Origin: Ignavibacteriota bacterium
GTDB taxonomy: Bacteria; Bacteroidota; Ignavibacteria; Tepidaquicellales; Tepidaquicellaceae
Direction of reading: 5' to 3'
DNA length: 11,765 bases
NCBI GenBank assembly: GCA_003135995.1
Contig: PNBM01000281.1
Location: 1-11,765 of the forward strand
In this document: piece by piece, positions 1 to 7,230 of the stretch
How positions within the stretch are numbered: the first letter of the stretch is position 1
Layout: each line of letters starts with the position of its first letter
Made by a program: the position numbers and the translations under genes
Notes under the pieces: generated by a model
Database searches by the model: none
Told to the model about the DNA's origin: nothing
Seen by the model: the letters and a program-made list of their open reading frames with translations, nothing else

Positions 1-18
1 CGCAACATAAATGTTGCG
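1..18. repeat. Perfect 8-bp palindrome, CGCAACAT/ATGTTGCG
   Basis: CGCAACAT and ATGTTGCG are perfect inverted arms around a 2-nt AA loop at the window edge. A related half, CGCAACAT-TT-ATGTT, occurs at 5488-5502 just after the four-gene operon, so this looks like part of a recurring intergenic element. It may form a hairpin at the 3' end of a gene lying left of the window. No T-run follows, so I do not call it an intrinsic terminator. Confidence 0.6.
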
Positions 19-41
19 TTACGAAGCATGTTCTTGCTCTT

Positions 42-82
42 ACTTGATAGACTTGATAAACTTGATAAACTTGATAAACTTG
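42..82. repeat. 9-bp tandem repeat (ACTTGATAA), about 4.5 copies
   Basis: Units ACTTGATAG (42-50), ACTTGATAA (51-59), ACTTGATAA (60-68), ACTTGATAA (69-77) and a partial ACTTG (78-82) follow each other head to tail. A decayed further copy, ACTCGATAAACTT, lies at 125-137. The array sits about 130 nt upstream of the first gene. It could be slippage-generated junk, or a length-variable segment of the operon leader; the sequence alone does not decide. Confidence 0.75.
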
Positions 83-83
83 T

Positions 84-111
84 GCGTTCTTTGCATCCCG
101 ACTTGTCGGGA
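84..111. repeat. Palindromic intergenic element, left copy
   Basis: This 28-nt block matches 5524-5551 at 25 of 28 positions in the same orientation. Its core is the hairpin TCCCGAC-TT-GTCGGGA (96-111), a 7-bp stem with a 2-nt loop. The other copy has the same stem with CC in the loop, so the stem is kept and the loop varies. The two copies bracket the four-gene operon. It may be a REP-like repeat or a 3'-end structure. Confidence 0.75.
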
Positions 112-212
112 ACAAACTTTACAAACTCGATAAACTTACTTTGCTTTTTCGTTTAATATTAATAAATAATAAAGTAAATTTGATTTTATCATTATTCTAT
201 TTAATTTTTACT

Positions 213-2180
213 ATGCAAAATTTAATCGATGATGTTATCCGCGAACTGGAAAAAGGAAATTACGTCGATGCGATAAAATATTGCGACCAGCTTATCGAAT
301 CATTTCCTGATAATTATATTATTTATGAAATAAGAGGTAATTGCATGCTGGAGACGGGTAACTTCATTGATGCAATTAAAAATTATGAGGAAGCAATAAA
401 AAAAATTGACCCTCAAAAAGAAAAGCAAAAAAACGATTTAGCCGCTTTGTTTAATAGAAAAGGATTTGCAAAAATAAAATTAAATGATTTTGAAAACGCT
501 ATAGAAGATTTTAAACAGGCAGAAAAAATCCGTCCCGAATTTCCAGAACTTTACAATAATTTTGCAAATGCATACCGTAATATAGAAGAGTATAAACTGG
601 CTTTAGACTATTGCGGTAGAGCAATAGCTCAGAAACCCGATTTTCCCGAAGTGTATAATAACAGGGGAAATATTTATTATATGCTCTCCAAAGAATCCGA
701 AGCAATAGACGATTATACCAAAGCTATTGAATTGAATCCGGATTATGCCGGTGCATATTTTAACAGGGGTACAACTTATTTTTATTTAAAGAATGATTAT
801 GATAAAGCAAAAGAAGATTGGGAGAAGGCTATTGAATTGAATCCGGATTTCAAAAAAGATTTATCGGAAAAATTAAAAGAAATCGAAAACAAAATAAATC
901 CTATAACTAAAGTTCCGCAGGTAATTTTGGAAACCGATTCTTCCAATAAACCTGAAGAGAAAACTGCTGAGCCGAAGGAAGAAATAAAGGTTGCGGAATT
1001 AATTACTGAACACATAAAAGAGACGGAAATGACCGCCCCGAAGGAAACACTCGAAGATTATATAAATCAAAATATCGCAGCAGAAGAAAAGAAAAAAGAT
1101 TCCGGAATGTTTGAAGAAACATCTTTGCCGGTCCCTGAAAAACCAGAAGAATCAAATGATAATGATTTTTTCGAAAAATCATTGAATTTTCACACGGAAT
1201 TAACCGAAAAATCAACTGAAGAGATTAACAGTGAAAATATCGATTTATTTAAAGATATGGATGATTACTTTAAAACTTTTGAAACGAAAAATAGTGAAAA
1301 CGAAATTGTTATTCCCGATTTAAATTTCAAAGATATTTTTACCGAAAACAAAGAGAAGGAAAGCGTTTATGATAGCCCGGTAACAGAAGAATTTACACGC
1401 CGGGATGAAAATATTATTCCGGAAGAGCTCAAACAATTGCATAAAGAGATCTCCGAAATTCCTGCACCGGCTATGAAAGATTCAGAGGTAAAAGATAAAA
1501 AAATTGAAAGCATTACTCAATCTGAAAAAGTTCCGGTACCGGATGCGATTAAACAAAAAGTAATTTCACCGGAAGAAAAAGAAAGCAATAAAAAACAAAA
1601 CCCCGTTTTAATATGGTCGTTGATAGTTTTAATTGTCATTATTGTCGGCTTCATTATTATATACCAGTCATTTTATAAAAACACAGGAAATGAAATAAAA
1701 GAAACTGCCCGGGTTGATTCTACTGTTACCAATCAGGGAAATCAGGAGAATTTATTGACGGACAGCGCTATGAATAAAGCCGGGTTAAATGAAGGAGTCA
1801 AATCAAAAGATACAACATTGGATGAAAATATTACGGAAAATAAAAACGAAGAAGTGTCCAAAGAAAACGCAAAAGAAGAAACAAAAGAAAATGTAAAAGA
1901 ACAGCCGGCAGATAATGTGAAACCTGTTACATCGCTTATAGAGGGCAGAACGGATTTGATATTGATTCACGAAGGTAATAATTATTTTATACAGGTGGGT
2001 TCATTTAAAGACAGGGAACCCGCTGAAACAAGAGTAACAAAATTACAAAACAGTAATATTAAATCCGGGATTAAAGAAGTTGATCTTGGTGATAAAGGAA
2101 AATTCTACAGGGTCAGGGTTGGGTCTTTTGATTCAAAGGAATCCGCTGTGTCTTATGCTCCGAAAATTGGAAAAGAATAG
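213..2180 (+). CDS. TPR-repeat membrane protein with periplasmic SPOR domain
   Basis: The product has 655 residues. Six TPR units fill residues 2-213, the last two ending in the same AIELNPD motif; they are 22 nt identical at DNA level (723-744 and 828-849), so recently duplicated or converted. An acidic, Glu/Lys-rich, probably disordered linker (about 215-460) leads to one membrane helix (463-487), a short linker and a C-terminal SPOR domain (about 590-655, with the paired strands YFIQVGSF and FYRVRVGSF). Inferred topology is TPRs in the cytoplasm and SPOR in the periplasm. SPOR domains are known to bind septal peptidoglycan lacking stem peptides; TPRs bind proteins. An upstream in-frame TTG at 141 would add 24 residues, but ATG at 213 starts the first TPR and is preferred. 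No clear Shine-Dalgarno is seen. First gene of the operon; its membrane/SPOR half resembles that of the fourth gene. Confidence 0.9.
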   Translation: MQNLIDDVIRELEKGNYVDAIKYCDQLIESFPDNYIIYEIRGNCMLETGNFIDAIKNYEEAIKKIDPQKEKQKNDLAALFNRKGFAKIKLNDFENAIEDFKQAEKIRPEFPELYNNFANAYRNIEEYKLALDYCGRAIAQKPDFPEVYNNRGNIYYMLSKESEAIDDYTKAIELNPDYAGAYFNRGTTYFYLKNDYDKAKEDWEKAIELNPDFKKDLSEKLKEIENKINPITKVPQVILETDSSNKPEEKTAEPKEEIKVAELITEHIKETEMTAPKETLEDYINQNIAAEEKKKDSGMFEETSLPVPEKPEESNDNDFFEKSLNFHTELTEKSTEEINSENIDLFKDMDDYFKTFETKNSENEIVIPDLNFKDIFTENKEKESVYDSPVTEEFTRRDENIIPEELKQLHKEISEIPAPAMKDSEVKDKKIESITQSEKVPVPDAIKQKVISPEEKESNKKQNPVLIWSLIVLIVIIVGFIIIYQSFYKNTGNEIKETARVDSTVTNQGNQENLLTDSAMNKAGLNEGVKSKDTTLDENITENKNEEVSKENAKEETKENVKEQPADNVKPVTSLIEGRTDLILIHEGNNYFIQVGSFKDREPAETRVTKLQNSNIKSGIKEVDLGDKGKFYRVRVGSFDSKESAVSYAPKIGKE

Positions 2181-2182
2181 TA

Positions 2183-2677
2183 ATGAACGCATTGCAGCAA
2201 ATAAATATAGAACTTCCCAAAGAAGAAAAATTCAGAATCCTGATTCCACAGGTAAAATCTTTGATTGAAGACGAAGATAATTTCATAGCAAATATATCTA
2301 ACATAACTTCTGCTATAAAATATACATTCGATGATATTTCATGGGTCGGATTTTATTTTATCGATAAATCGAATCCCGGACAACTTGTGCTTGGACCGTT
2401 TCAGGGTAAAGTAGCATGTACAAGAATCGCAATCGGAAAAGGTGTCTGCAGTGCATCGGTTTTGAAAAAAGAAACTATAGTCGTACCTGATGTCGAAAAA
2501 TTCCCGGGACATATTTATTGTGACCCTGACGCAAGGTCGGAAATCGTAATTCCTGTCATCAAAAATAATGATGTGATTGCCGTACTCGATATTGACAGCA
2601 ATAAATTGAATACATTTGACGATACGGATAAAAAAAAATTTGAAGTTCTTATAAAAAATATTTTATCTATTTTCTGA
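2183..2677 (+). CDS. msrC: Free methionine-(R)-sulfoxide reductase (GAF fold)
   Basis: The 164-residue product reduces free L-methionine-(R)-sulfoxide in the cytoplasm, an oxidative-damage repair reaction driven by thioredoxin-type reductants. The family signature is complete: WVGFYF (54-59), LVLGPFQGKVACTR, GVCSAS, FPGHIYCD, ARSEIVIP and AVLDIDS. Cys79, Cys89 and Cys113 show the same spacing as the three redox cysteines of E. coli YebR (84, 94, 118), the last being catalytic in that enzyme, so this should be an active enzyme and not merely a GAF sensor. Length is normal. The gene starts 2 nt after the stop of the TPR-SPOR gene and ends 2 nt before the HU-like gene, implying cotranscription and coupled translation. 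Why a repair enzyme sits between envelope/DNA-tether genes is not explained by the sequence. Confidence 0.93.
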   Translation: MNALQQINIELPKEEKFRILIPQVKSLIEDEDNFIANISNITSAIKYTFDDISWVGFYFIDKSNPGQLVLGPFQGKVACTRIAIGKGVCSASVLKKETIVVPDVEKFPGHIYCDPDARSEIVIPVIKNNDVIAVLDIDSNKLNTFDDTDKKKFEVLIKNILSIF

Positions 2678-2679
2678 TT

Positions 2680-2964
2680 ATGAACAAAGATAGCCTGATA
2701 AACAAAATATATGTAAAAAGTCCTTTTAACAAAAATCACAGCAAAAGTATTTTCAACAGAATTTTTGAATTAATAAAAGGTTCTGTAAAAGAAAATAACT
2801 TTTTTGAAATAGAAGAATTCGGCGAGTTCAGTGTTGAAAGACGCGAAATGAAGGTGATTGCAGATCCGGATAAGATGTCTGAAATTCTTCTTCCCCCTAA
2901 AGATAAAGTCGTTTTTAAACCTGCTGATAATATTATTAAAAGTGTAAATTTAGGTAATGACTAA
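2680..2964 (+). CDS. HU/IHF-like DNA-binding protein
   Basis: The 94-residue product fits the HU/IHF fold. The N-terminal helical pair is roughly residues 1-38, followed by the strand motif FEIEEFGEFSVERRE (42-56; compare the HU signature VxLxGFGxFxVRER). A DNA-binding-arm region diverges from the usual GRNPxTGE, and the ending KVVFKPADNIIKSVN corresponds to HU's AFKPGKALKEAVN. HU proteins act as dimers that bend DNA and organise the nucleoid. The altered arm suggests different DNA contacts from canonical HU. The last 8 nt overlap the start of the next gene, which itself begins with an HU-like domain, so the two could heterodimerise; that is inference. The ATG is 2 nt after the preceding stop and has no visible Shine-Dalgarno. 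Confidence 0.82.
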   Translation: MNKDSLINKIYVKSPFNKNHSKSIFNRIFELIKGSVKENNFFEIEEFGEFSVERREMKVIADPDKMSEILLPPKDKVVFKPADNIIKSVNLGND

Positions 2965-5476
2965 GGAACAATTAATAAAAAAGATTGCCCGGGAATATTC
3001 AGTAGATGAGATTGATGTTTCAAATTATTTTGAAAGCATTTTTGAAACGATAAATGCGGCTTTTATAAAGAATAAAAATGTAAATATATCCGAATTTGGC
3101 AAATTTGTATTAAGAACAAAGACCGGAACCGGAGGCATCAAAACAAAAACCATTTCGTTTTCACCCTCGAAAAAATTTGCGCTTGAAATAAATTACAATT
3201 TTAGTGACCTAGTTCCCGTTAAAATAAAAACTCTCGACGAAAAATCATTGCGTGAAGAATATTATGAACCGACAGATGCTGATGAGGTAATACTTATAGA
3301 ATCCGAAGGCGATGTAGTCGATAACGAAATTGACGAAAAAAATGATTTTCTCTTTTCACAATTATCCGAAAATTTAAAATCAAGATTTCTTAATGAACAC
3401 TTTGCAGATGATTTAATAAATAATGATACGCCCCGTGTAAAAACCGAAGTAATACCGGGAATTCCGGTCGGGGAAAAAGAAATTCCGGAAATTTCCGCCC
3501 CGGAACAATTAACCCGGGAACAGGAAGAAAATAAAATTGGAATCGAACCCGAAGATAAAAATATCTCATCTGAAGAAAATATTCCCGTTGTTTTAATTCC
3601 CGAAGAAGTTATTAACGGTGAAAATATTCCGGATACAATAATTCCGGAGGAAATAATAACCGAAAAAGGAGAAACGGAATTATCGGAGCCTGAACCGCTG
3701 ACAGTAAAATCAGATGATACCGTGCAGGAAGAAACTCAAAAGGAAGATTTTACGACATTCACAAGGCAGAAAGAAACATCATCAAAAGCTCAAACCGTAT
3801 TTTCAGATGCCGAAATGTTGTTAATTGAGTTGAAAAAAATTAAAGAAAAAGAAAAAGATAAAATTATTTACGATAAAATTGATGAAGAAAAGAAACAACA
3901 GGATATTATCGACGAACAGGATCCGGTACCTGTAATTTCGGATTGGGAAACGGTAAAATCTAAAGCGAAAATTAGGACGGAGGAAGAGAAGGCATTAGAA
4001 GAAGAGTTGGAAAGAATGCTCGAAGAACGCGAAAAAATTCTTACGGAAATTAAACAACTTGAATCCGATTCTCAAAAGATTATCAGAATCGAATCTTTAA
4101 TCAATGCGTTTTCTAAAACGTCAGATGATTTATTAAAAGTTAGTTCAAAACCGGTAAAGCCGAAAAAAGAATTTACAATAGAAGAAAACGTTAAAGCTCA
4201 TGATGAATCATTTGAAGATAAATTGAGAAGTTTATTGGAACCATCTGTGCCTGATGTTTCAGCCCCGCAAGATGTTTTCATTCAACCGGATGTTTCAGCT
4301 TCACAAGATGTTTTCGTCCCGCCTGTTGTAATCACGCCGCAGGATGTTTCGGATTTACAGGAGGAATCAACTCTACCGGATGTTTCAGCCCCGCCGGATT
4401 CTTTAAAGTCATTCGATATTTCCGATTTAAATTTACCACAGGATGTATTCATCGAAGAAAGTGAAGACGGGAAAAAGGATATTGAAAATGCAGAGATGAA
4501 AATATTCGATAAGTTGATTGAAGAACACTTTGCTTCAGAACCTCCGGAAATAAAACCCGACAGAAGTTTGGAATTACTCGAAGAACAATATGATAACTTA
4601 ATTAAACCTTCTGAGCAGGAACCGGTATTGTTTACTCCGGAAAAGCAAATGGAAAGTGTAATTCCCGAAGAACCCGAAGCAGAAATAGAATCATTCGAAG
4701 AGAAGAAAGAAGATTTGTCTCGATTCCTGAAACCTGATACGGGATTGGATTCGCTTAAAGAACAATTTGATGATTTGACTATTACAGAAAAGCCGGATGA
4801 AATTATAATTCCCGAACGGCTCGAAGATGCGTTCGTTAATATAGAACTTCCTGAAGAATTTAGCAAAGCTGAAAGAACATTTTTCGAAAAAGATAAAATT
4901 GAAAAAGAAAACGCGGTCAGAAATTATAATGATATTTTTAAATCGGTTGAGTCTTATAAACCGAAAGCCGTTCAACCGGCTAAAATAACTGAAGAACCTA
5001 AAAAAACACTGAAGAAAAAAAAATCTATGAAAAAACTTATTATCCCGATTATAATTCTGTTAATACTCGGAGTTATAATTATTGTAATGAGTAGACCAAA
5101 TCCGTCAGCGTTACAGGATGATGTACTTGTTACGACAGGAACAAATGAGAATAAGACGGATGCGAATAAGAACGAAAAAAATTCGGACGCAGAGTCAATT
5201 AAAACAAAAGATGTTCCTGCAGATGTAGATAAAATTATTTATGAAGATAATGGTGTTTACTTCAAACAAAATTCACTTGGAGTATTTATACAGGTAGGTA
5301 CTTATTTATCGGAGAAGGAAGCAAAAATAAAAGCTTTCTTGTTGAAAACTCAGAAATTCAATGCCGACGTCGAGAAAATTAGTTTGGGCAAAAATGATTT
5401 CAGGTATCGTGTGAAAATCGGACCTTATCCTGATCTCGATGCTGCGAAAGCATCGTTCGAAACAATGAAGAAATAA
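2957..5476 (+). CDS. HU/IHF-like head - acidic linker - TM - SPOR protein
   Basis: The product has 839 residues. Residues 1-90 resemble HU/IHF: helical pair 1-40, NVNISEFGKFVLRTKTG at 41-57, then an arm-like segment. About 600 acidic, low-complexity residues follow, including a probable coiled coil (about 335-385), four 12-residue repeats (433-480) and a recurring LxE[HQ][FY] motif. A basic patch (682-693) precedes one membrane helix (694-712). A SPOR domain closes the protein (about 770-839; GVFIQVGTY and FRYRVKIGPY). The positive-inside rule places the HU head in the cytoplasm and SPOR in the periplasm. DNA binding by the head and septal peptidoglycan binding by the tail are inferred from the families. 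From memory, HU-like domains joined to SPOR were noted in Bacteroidetes by comparative genomics with a proposed role in chromosome partitioning. The start overlaps the previous gene by 8 nt. Function here is untested. Confidence 0.88.
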   Translation: MTKEQLIKKIAREYSVDEIDVSNYFESIFETINAAFIKNKNVNISEFGKFVLRTKTGTGGIKTKTISFSPSKKFALEINYNFSDLVPVKIKTLDEKSLREEYYEPTDADEVILIESEGDVVDNEIDEKNDFLFSQLSENLKSRFLNEHFADDLINNDTPRVKTEVIPGIPVGEKEIPEISAPEQLTREQEENKIGIEPEDKNISSEENIPVVLIPEEVINGENIPDTIIPEEIITEKGETELSEPEPLTVKSDDTVQEETQKEDFTTFTRQKETSSKAQTVFSDAEMLLIELKKIKEKEKDKIIYDKIDEEKKQQDIIDEQDPVPVISDWETVKSKAKIRTEEEKALEEELERMLEEREKILTEIKQLESDSQKIIRIESLINAFSKTSDDLLKVSSKPVKPKKEFTIEENVKAHDESFEDKLRSLLEPSVPDVSAPQDVFIQPDVSASQDVFVPPVVITPQDVSDLQEESTLPDVSAPPDSLKSFDISDLNLPQDVFIEESEDGKKDIENAEMKIFDKLIEEHFASEPPEIKPDRSLELLEEQYDNLIKPSEQEPVLFTPEKQMESVIPEEPEAEIESFEEKKEDLSRFLKPDTGLDSLKEQFDDLTITEKPDEIIIPERLEDAFVNIELPEEFSKAERTFFEKDKIEKENAVRNYNDIFKSVESYKPKAVQPAKITEEPKKTLKKKKSMKKLIIPIIILLILGVIIIVMSRPNPSALQDDVLVTTGTNENKTDANKNEKNSDAESIKTKDVPADVDKIIYEDNGVYFKQNSLGVFIQVGTYLSEKEAKIKAFLLKTQKFNADVEKISLGKNDFRYRVKIGPYPDLDAAKASFETMKK
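4253..4396 (+). repeat. 36-bp in-frame tandem repeat coding 12-residue units
   Basis: Four 36-nt units (4253-4288, 4289-4324, 4325-4360, 4361-4396) encode DVSAPQDVFIQP, DVSASQDVFVPP, VVITPQDVSDLQ and EESTLPDVSAPP. The first two are clearly alike at DNA level and the others are decayed. Later pieces such as LPQDVFIEE (493-501) echo the unit. The repeats lie inside the disordered linker of the HU-SPOR protein and look like slippage-driven linker lengthening. Confidence 0.7.
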
Positions 5477-5487
5477 TATCGGTGTAC

Positions 5488-5506
5488 CGCAACATTTATG
5501 TTTTTT
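5488..5506 (+). terminator. Weak terminator-like hairpin after the operon
   Basis: AACAT-TT-ATGTT (5491-5502) forms a 5-bp AT-rich stem directly followed by TTTT (5503-5506), 12 nt after the stop codon of the HU-SPOR gene. The flanking CGCAACAT matches an arm of the palindrome at 1-18. The stem is weak, so termination may instead rely on the stronger palindrome just downstream or on Rho. Confidence 0.35.
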
Positions 5507-5513
5507 GTTGTAT

Positions 5514-5560
5514 CACAACATTTGCGCTCTTTGCATCCCGACCCGTCGGGACATGTTGTG
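5514..5560. repeat. Nested palindrome between convergent genes, right copy of flanking element
   Basis: Outer arms CACAACAT (5514-5521) and ATGTTGTG (5553-5560) are perfectly complementary. They enclose the second copy of the intergenic element (5524-5551) with its own 7-bp hairpin TCCCGAC-CC-GTCGGGA (5536-5551). The structure lies between two genes ending towards each other, the HU-SPOR gene on + and lnt on -, where a bidirectional 3'-end structure would be expected. There is no flanking T-run on either strand of the kind a classic terminator has. Confidence 0.6.
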
Positions 5561-5592
5561 GATTTATCATCTTATTTATTTTACGATGCGAA

Positions 5593-7230
5593 CTAAATAC
5601 GTTTTGAAATTTTCCTGTATGTTTTTATCGCCGCACCCGCAAAAATTAATATTAAGACAATGTATGTAACATAACACCAGATTATATCGCCGTGCTTCGT
5701 GTAAAATGTTTTTTCATCCCGAATACCAACTTCATCTGTAAAAGTAGTTTTTTCATTTATTGGTGTCTTGTCATACATATTTCCCCACGGGTCTATTATA
5801 TCTGAAATGCCTGTGTTCGCACATCTTACAATCCATCGCCTGTTTTCGATGGCTCTTAATAAAGCAAATTGATTATGCTGATATGTACCGAATAATTTTC
5901 CCCACCATCCGTCATTCGTGATGATAACGGAAAACTCTGCTCCTTTATCTATGAAACGGGAGAAAAAATCGGAATAAATTGATTCATAACAAATAGCAGT
6001 GTTAAATTTATATTTGTTATTCAATAGAAAAATTGTCGTATCGATACCCGTACTGTAAGAGCTTAATCCAACTCCCCATGTAATTAAATTTTTAAGAAAT
6101 GGAATTTTCTCCTGGTATGGCATTCTTTCGCTTGCAATGACGAGTTTAATTTTCGCGTATCTTTGAATTAAAGATTTATCTTTAAAGGGTTCAAATAATA
6201 TTGACGCATTAAAATCATCATAATAAAGTCCGTTTGATTTAAATTTTTTTGAATCGGGTCTGGCTTTGGTGGAATCATCATAAACCTTAACGTAATTTGT
6301 ACCACTTAAAAGTGGTGTATTAATACTATCACAAAGATTTTGTATAATAGTATATTTATCATCATAAAACGGATATAATATGCTGAAAGTAAATGCCGTT
6401 TCAGGAAGAACAATCAAATCAATTTTTTTCTTATTTTCTTTCATCACGTCTTTTATCATCGAAACATATTCGTCAACAAGTTTGTCCGGCCGTTCCTCCC
6501 ATTTGTGCCATGGATTTATGTTCGGCTGTATAACGGTAACATTAATTTTTTCTTTTGCCGGATAGTTATTTTTATCAAAAAACAATTTCGTTAAAATATT
6601 AGGCGCTATATAAAGCAATAAAATAATTATTATAACACTTATTATTTTTTTATTTTTTAAATTCGAAATGTTGCCTTCTAATTTTTTATAGAGATAAAAT
6701 ATCAACGCACTGATAACGTATATCCAGAACGATAGACCGTAAACACCCGTATACTCTATAAACTGGATTTTGTCGAGATTGGTCGTAAAACTATTGCCCG
6801 CTAATATCCACGGGAAACTAATTTCACTTCTGCACGAGATGTATTCGTACGCAAGCCAGACAAGAGGAAAATAGATTAAATGAAACATTGGATATTTTTT
6901 CGGTGAAAGATTTTTTTTCAGGAAAAAATATGCAAGCGACGAAAAAGTAAGATAAACCGAATGTAATACCATGGTCAAAGTTCCGCCGAGTATAAGAAAC
7001 CTGTCGGCATTTTCTCTCAATCCGCTTAACGCAAGCCATGATACTGCAACGAGGTCGAAGACCAAATATATAATATAACTTCGGAAAAATACTTGTTTGT
7101 AGTTTTCACAGTTTTCCAGGATATTAAGAAATAAAACATACCCGGCGAATATTAATAAATATAAATCGACTGGCGGATAAGCTAATCCCAGACATAAACC
7201 CGCGATTATATATGTTAAAAACTTTTTGAT
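5593..7230 (-). CDS. lnt: Apolipoprotein N-acyltransferase (start probably at ATC, 7230)
   Basis: Lnt adds the third acyl chain to the N-terminal cysteine of lipoproteins in the inner membrane. In the 545-residue reading, N-terminal membrane helices are followed by a periplasmic nitrilase-like domain and a last helix (about 516-534). The catalytic triad is visible as E277 (LPETAF), K360 (YAKIKLV) and C414 (AICYES), matching E267, K335 and C387 of E. coli. Also present are NDGWWG and RWIVRCANTGIS. The nearest usual start codon is a TTG at 7065, but the frame stays open upstream and encodes typical Lnt N-terminal sequence (GLCLGLAYPP, then a membrane helix). The only stop is at 7240-7242, and no ATG, GTG or TTG lies between it and the TTG at 7065. 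ATC at 7228-7230, giving MKKFLTYIIAG, is the best start. A sequencing error or mutation of ATG is the alternative. Product is sure; start is tentative. Confidence 0.93.
   Translation of the reverse strand: MKKFLTYIIAGLCLGLAYPPVDLYLLIFAGYVLFLNILENCENYKQVFFRSYIIYLVFDLVAVSWLALSGLRENADRFLILGGTLTMVLHSVYLTFSSLAYFFLKKNLSPKKYPMFHLIYFPLVWLAYEYISCRSEISFPWILAGNSFTTNLDKIQFIEYTGVYGLSFWIYVISALIFYLYKKLEGNISNLKNKKIISVIIIILLLYIAPNILTKLFFDKNNYPAKEKINVTVIQPNINPWHKWEERPDKLVDEYVSMIKDVMKENKKKIDLIVLPETAFTFSILYPFYDDKYTIIQNLCDSINTPLLSGTNYVKVYDDSTKARPDSKKFKSNGLYYDDFNASILFEPFKDKSLIQRYAKIKLVIASERMPYQEKIPFLKNLITWGVGLSSYSTGIDTTIFLLNNKYKFNTAICYESIYSDFFSRFIDKGAEFSVIITNDGWWGKLFGTYQHNQFALLRAIENRRWIVRCANTGISDIIDPWGNMYDKTPINEKTTFTDEVGIRDEKTFYTKHGDIIWCYVTYIVLILIFAGAAIKTYRKISKRI

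Noticed and set aside
175..182. TAAATTTG as a Bacteroidetes -7 promoter box (TAnnTTTG)
   Set aside because: The matching TTTG upstream (140-143) is 31 nt away, too far for the usual -33/-7 spacing, and AT-rich sequence gives such matches by chance.
141..212. 24-residue N-terminal extension of the TPR-SPOR protein from a TTG start
   Set aside because: The extension is hydrophobic and would put a second membrane helix before the first TPR, whereas ATG at 213 begins the TPR exactly; TTG is also the weaker start.
2183..2677. GAF sensor of a signalling pathway
   Set aside because: The full redox-cysteine set and the GPFQGKxACTR/FPGHxxCD signatures identify the methionine sulfoxide reductase family.
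4282..4866. 194-codon open frame on the - strand
   Set aside because: It is antisense to the low-complexity linker of the HU-SPOR gene; its Ser/Gly-rich composition is what an acidic repeat gives in reverse, and no domain is recognisable.
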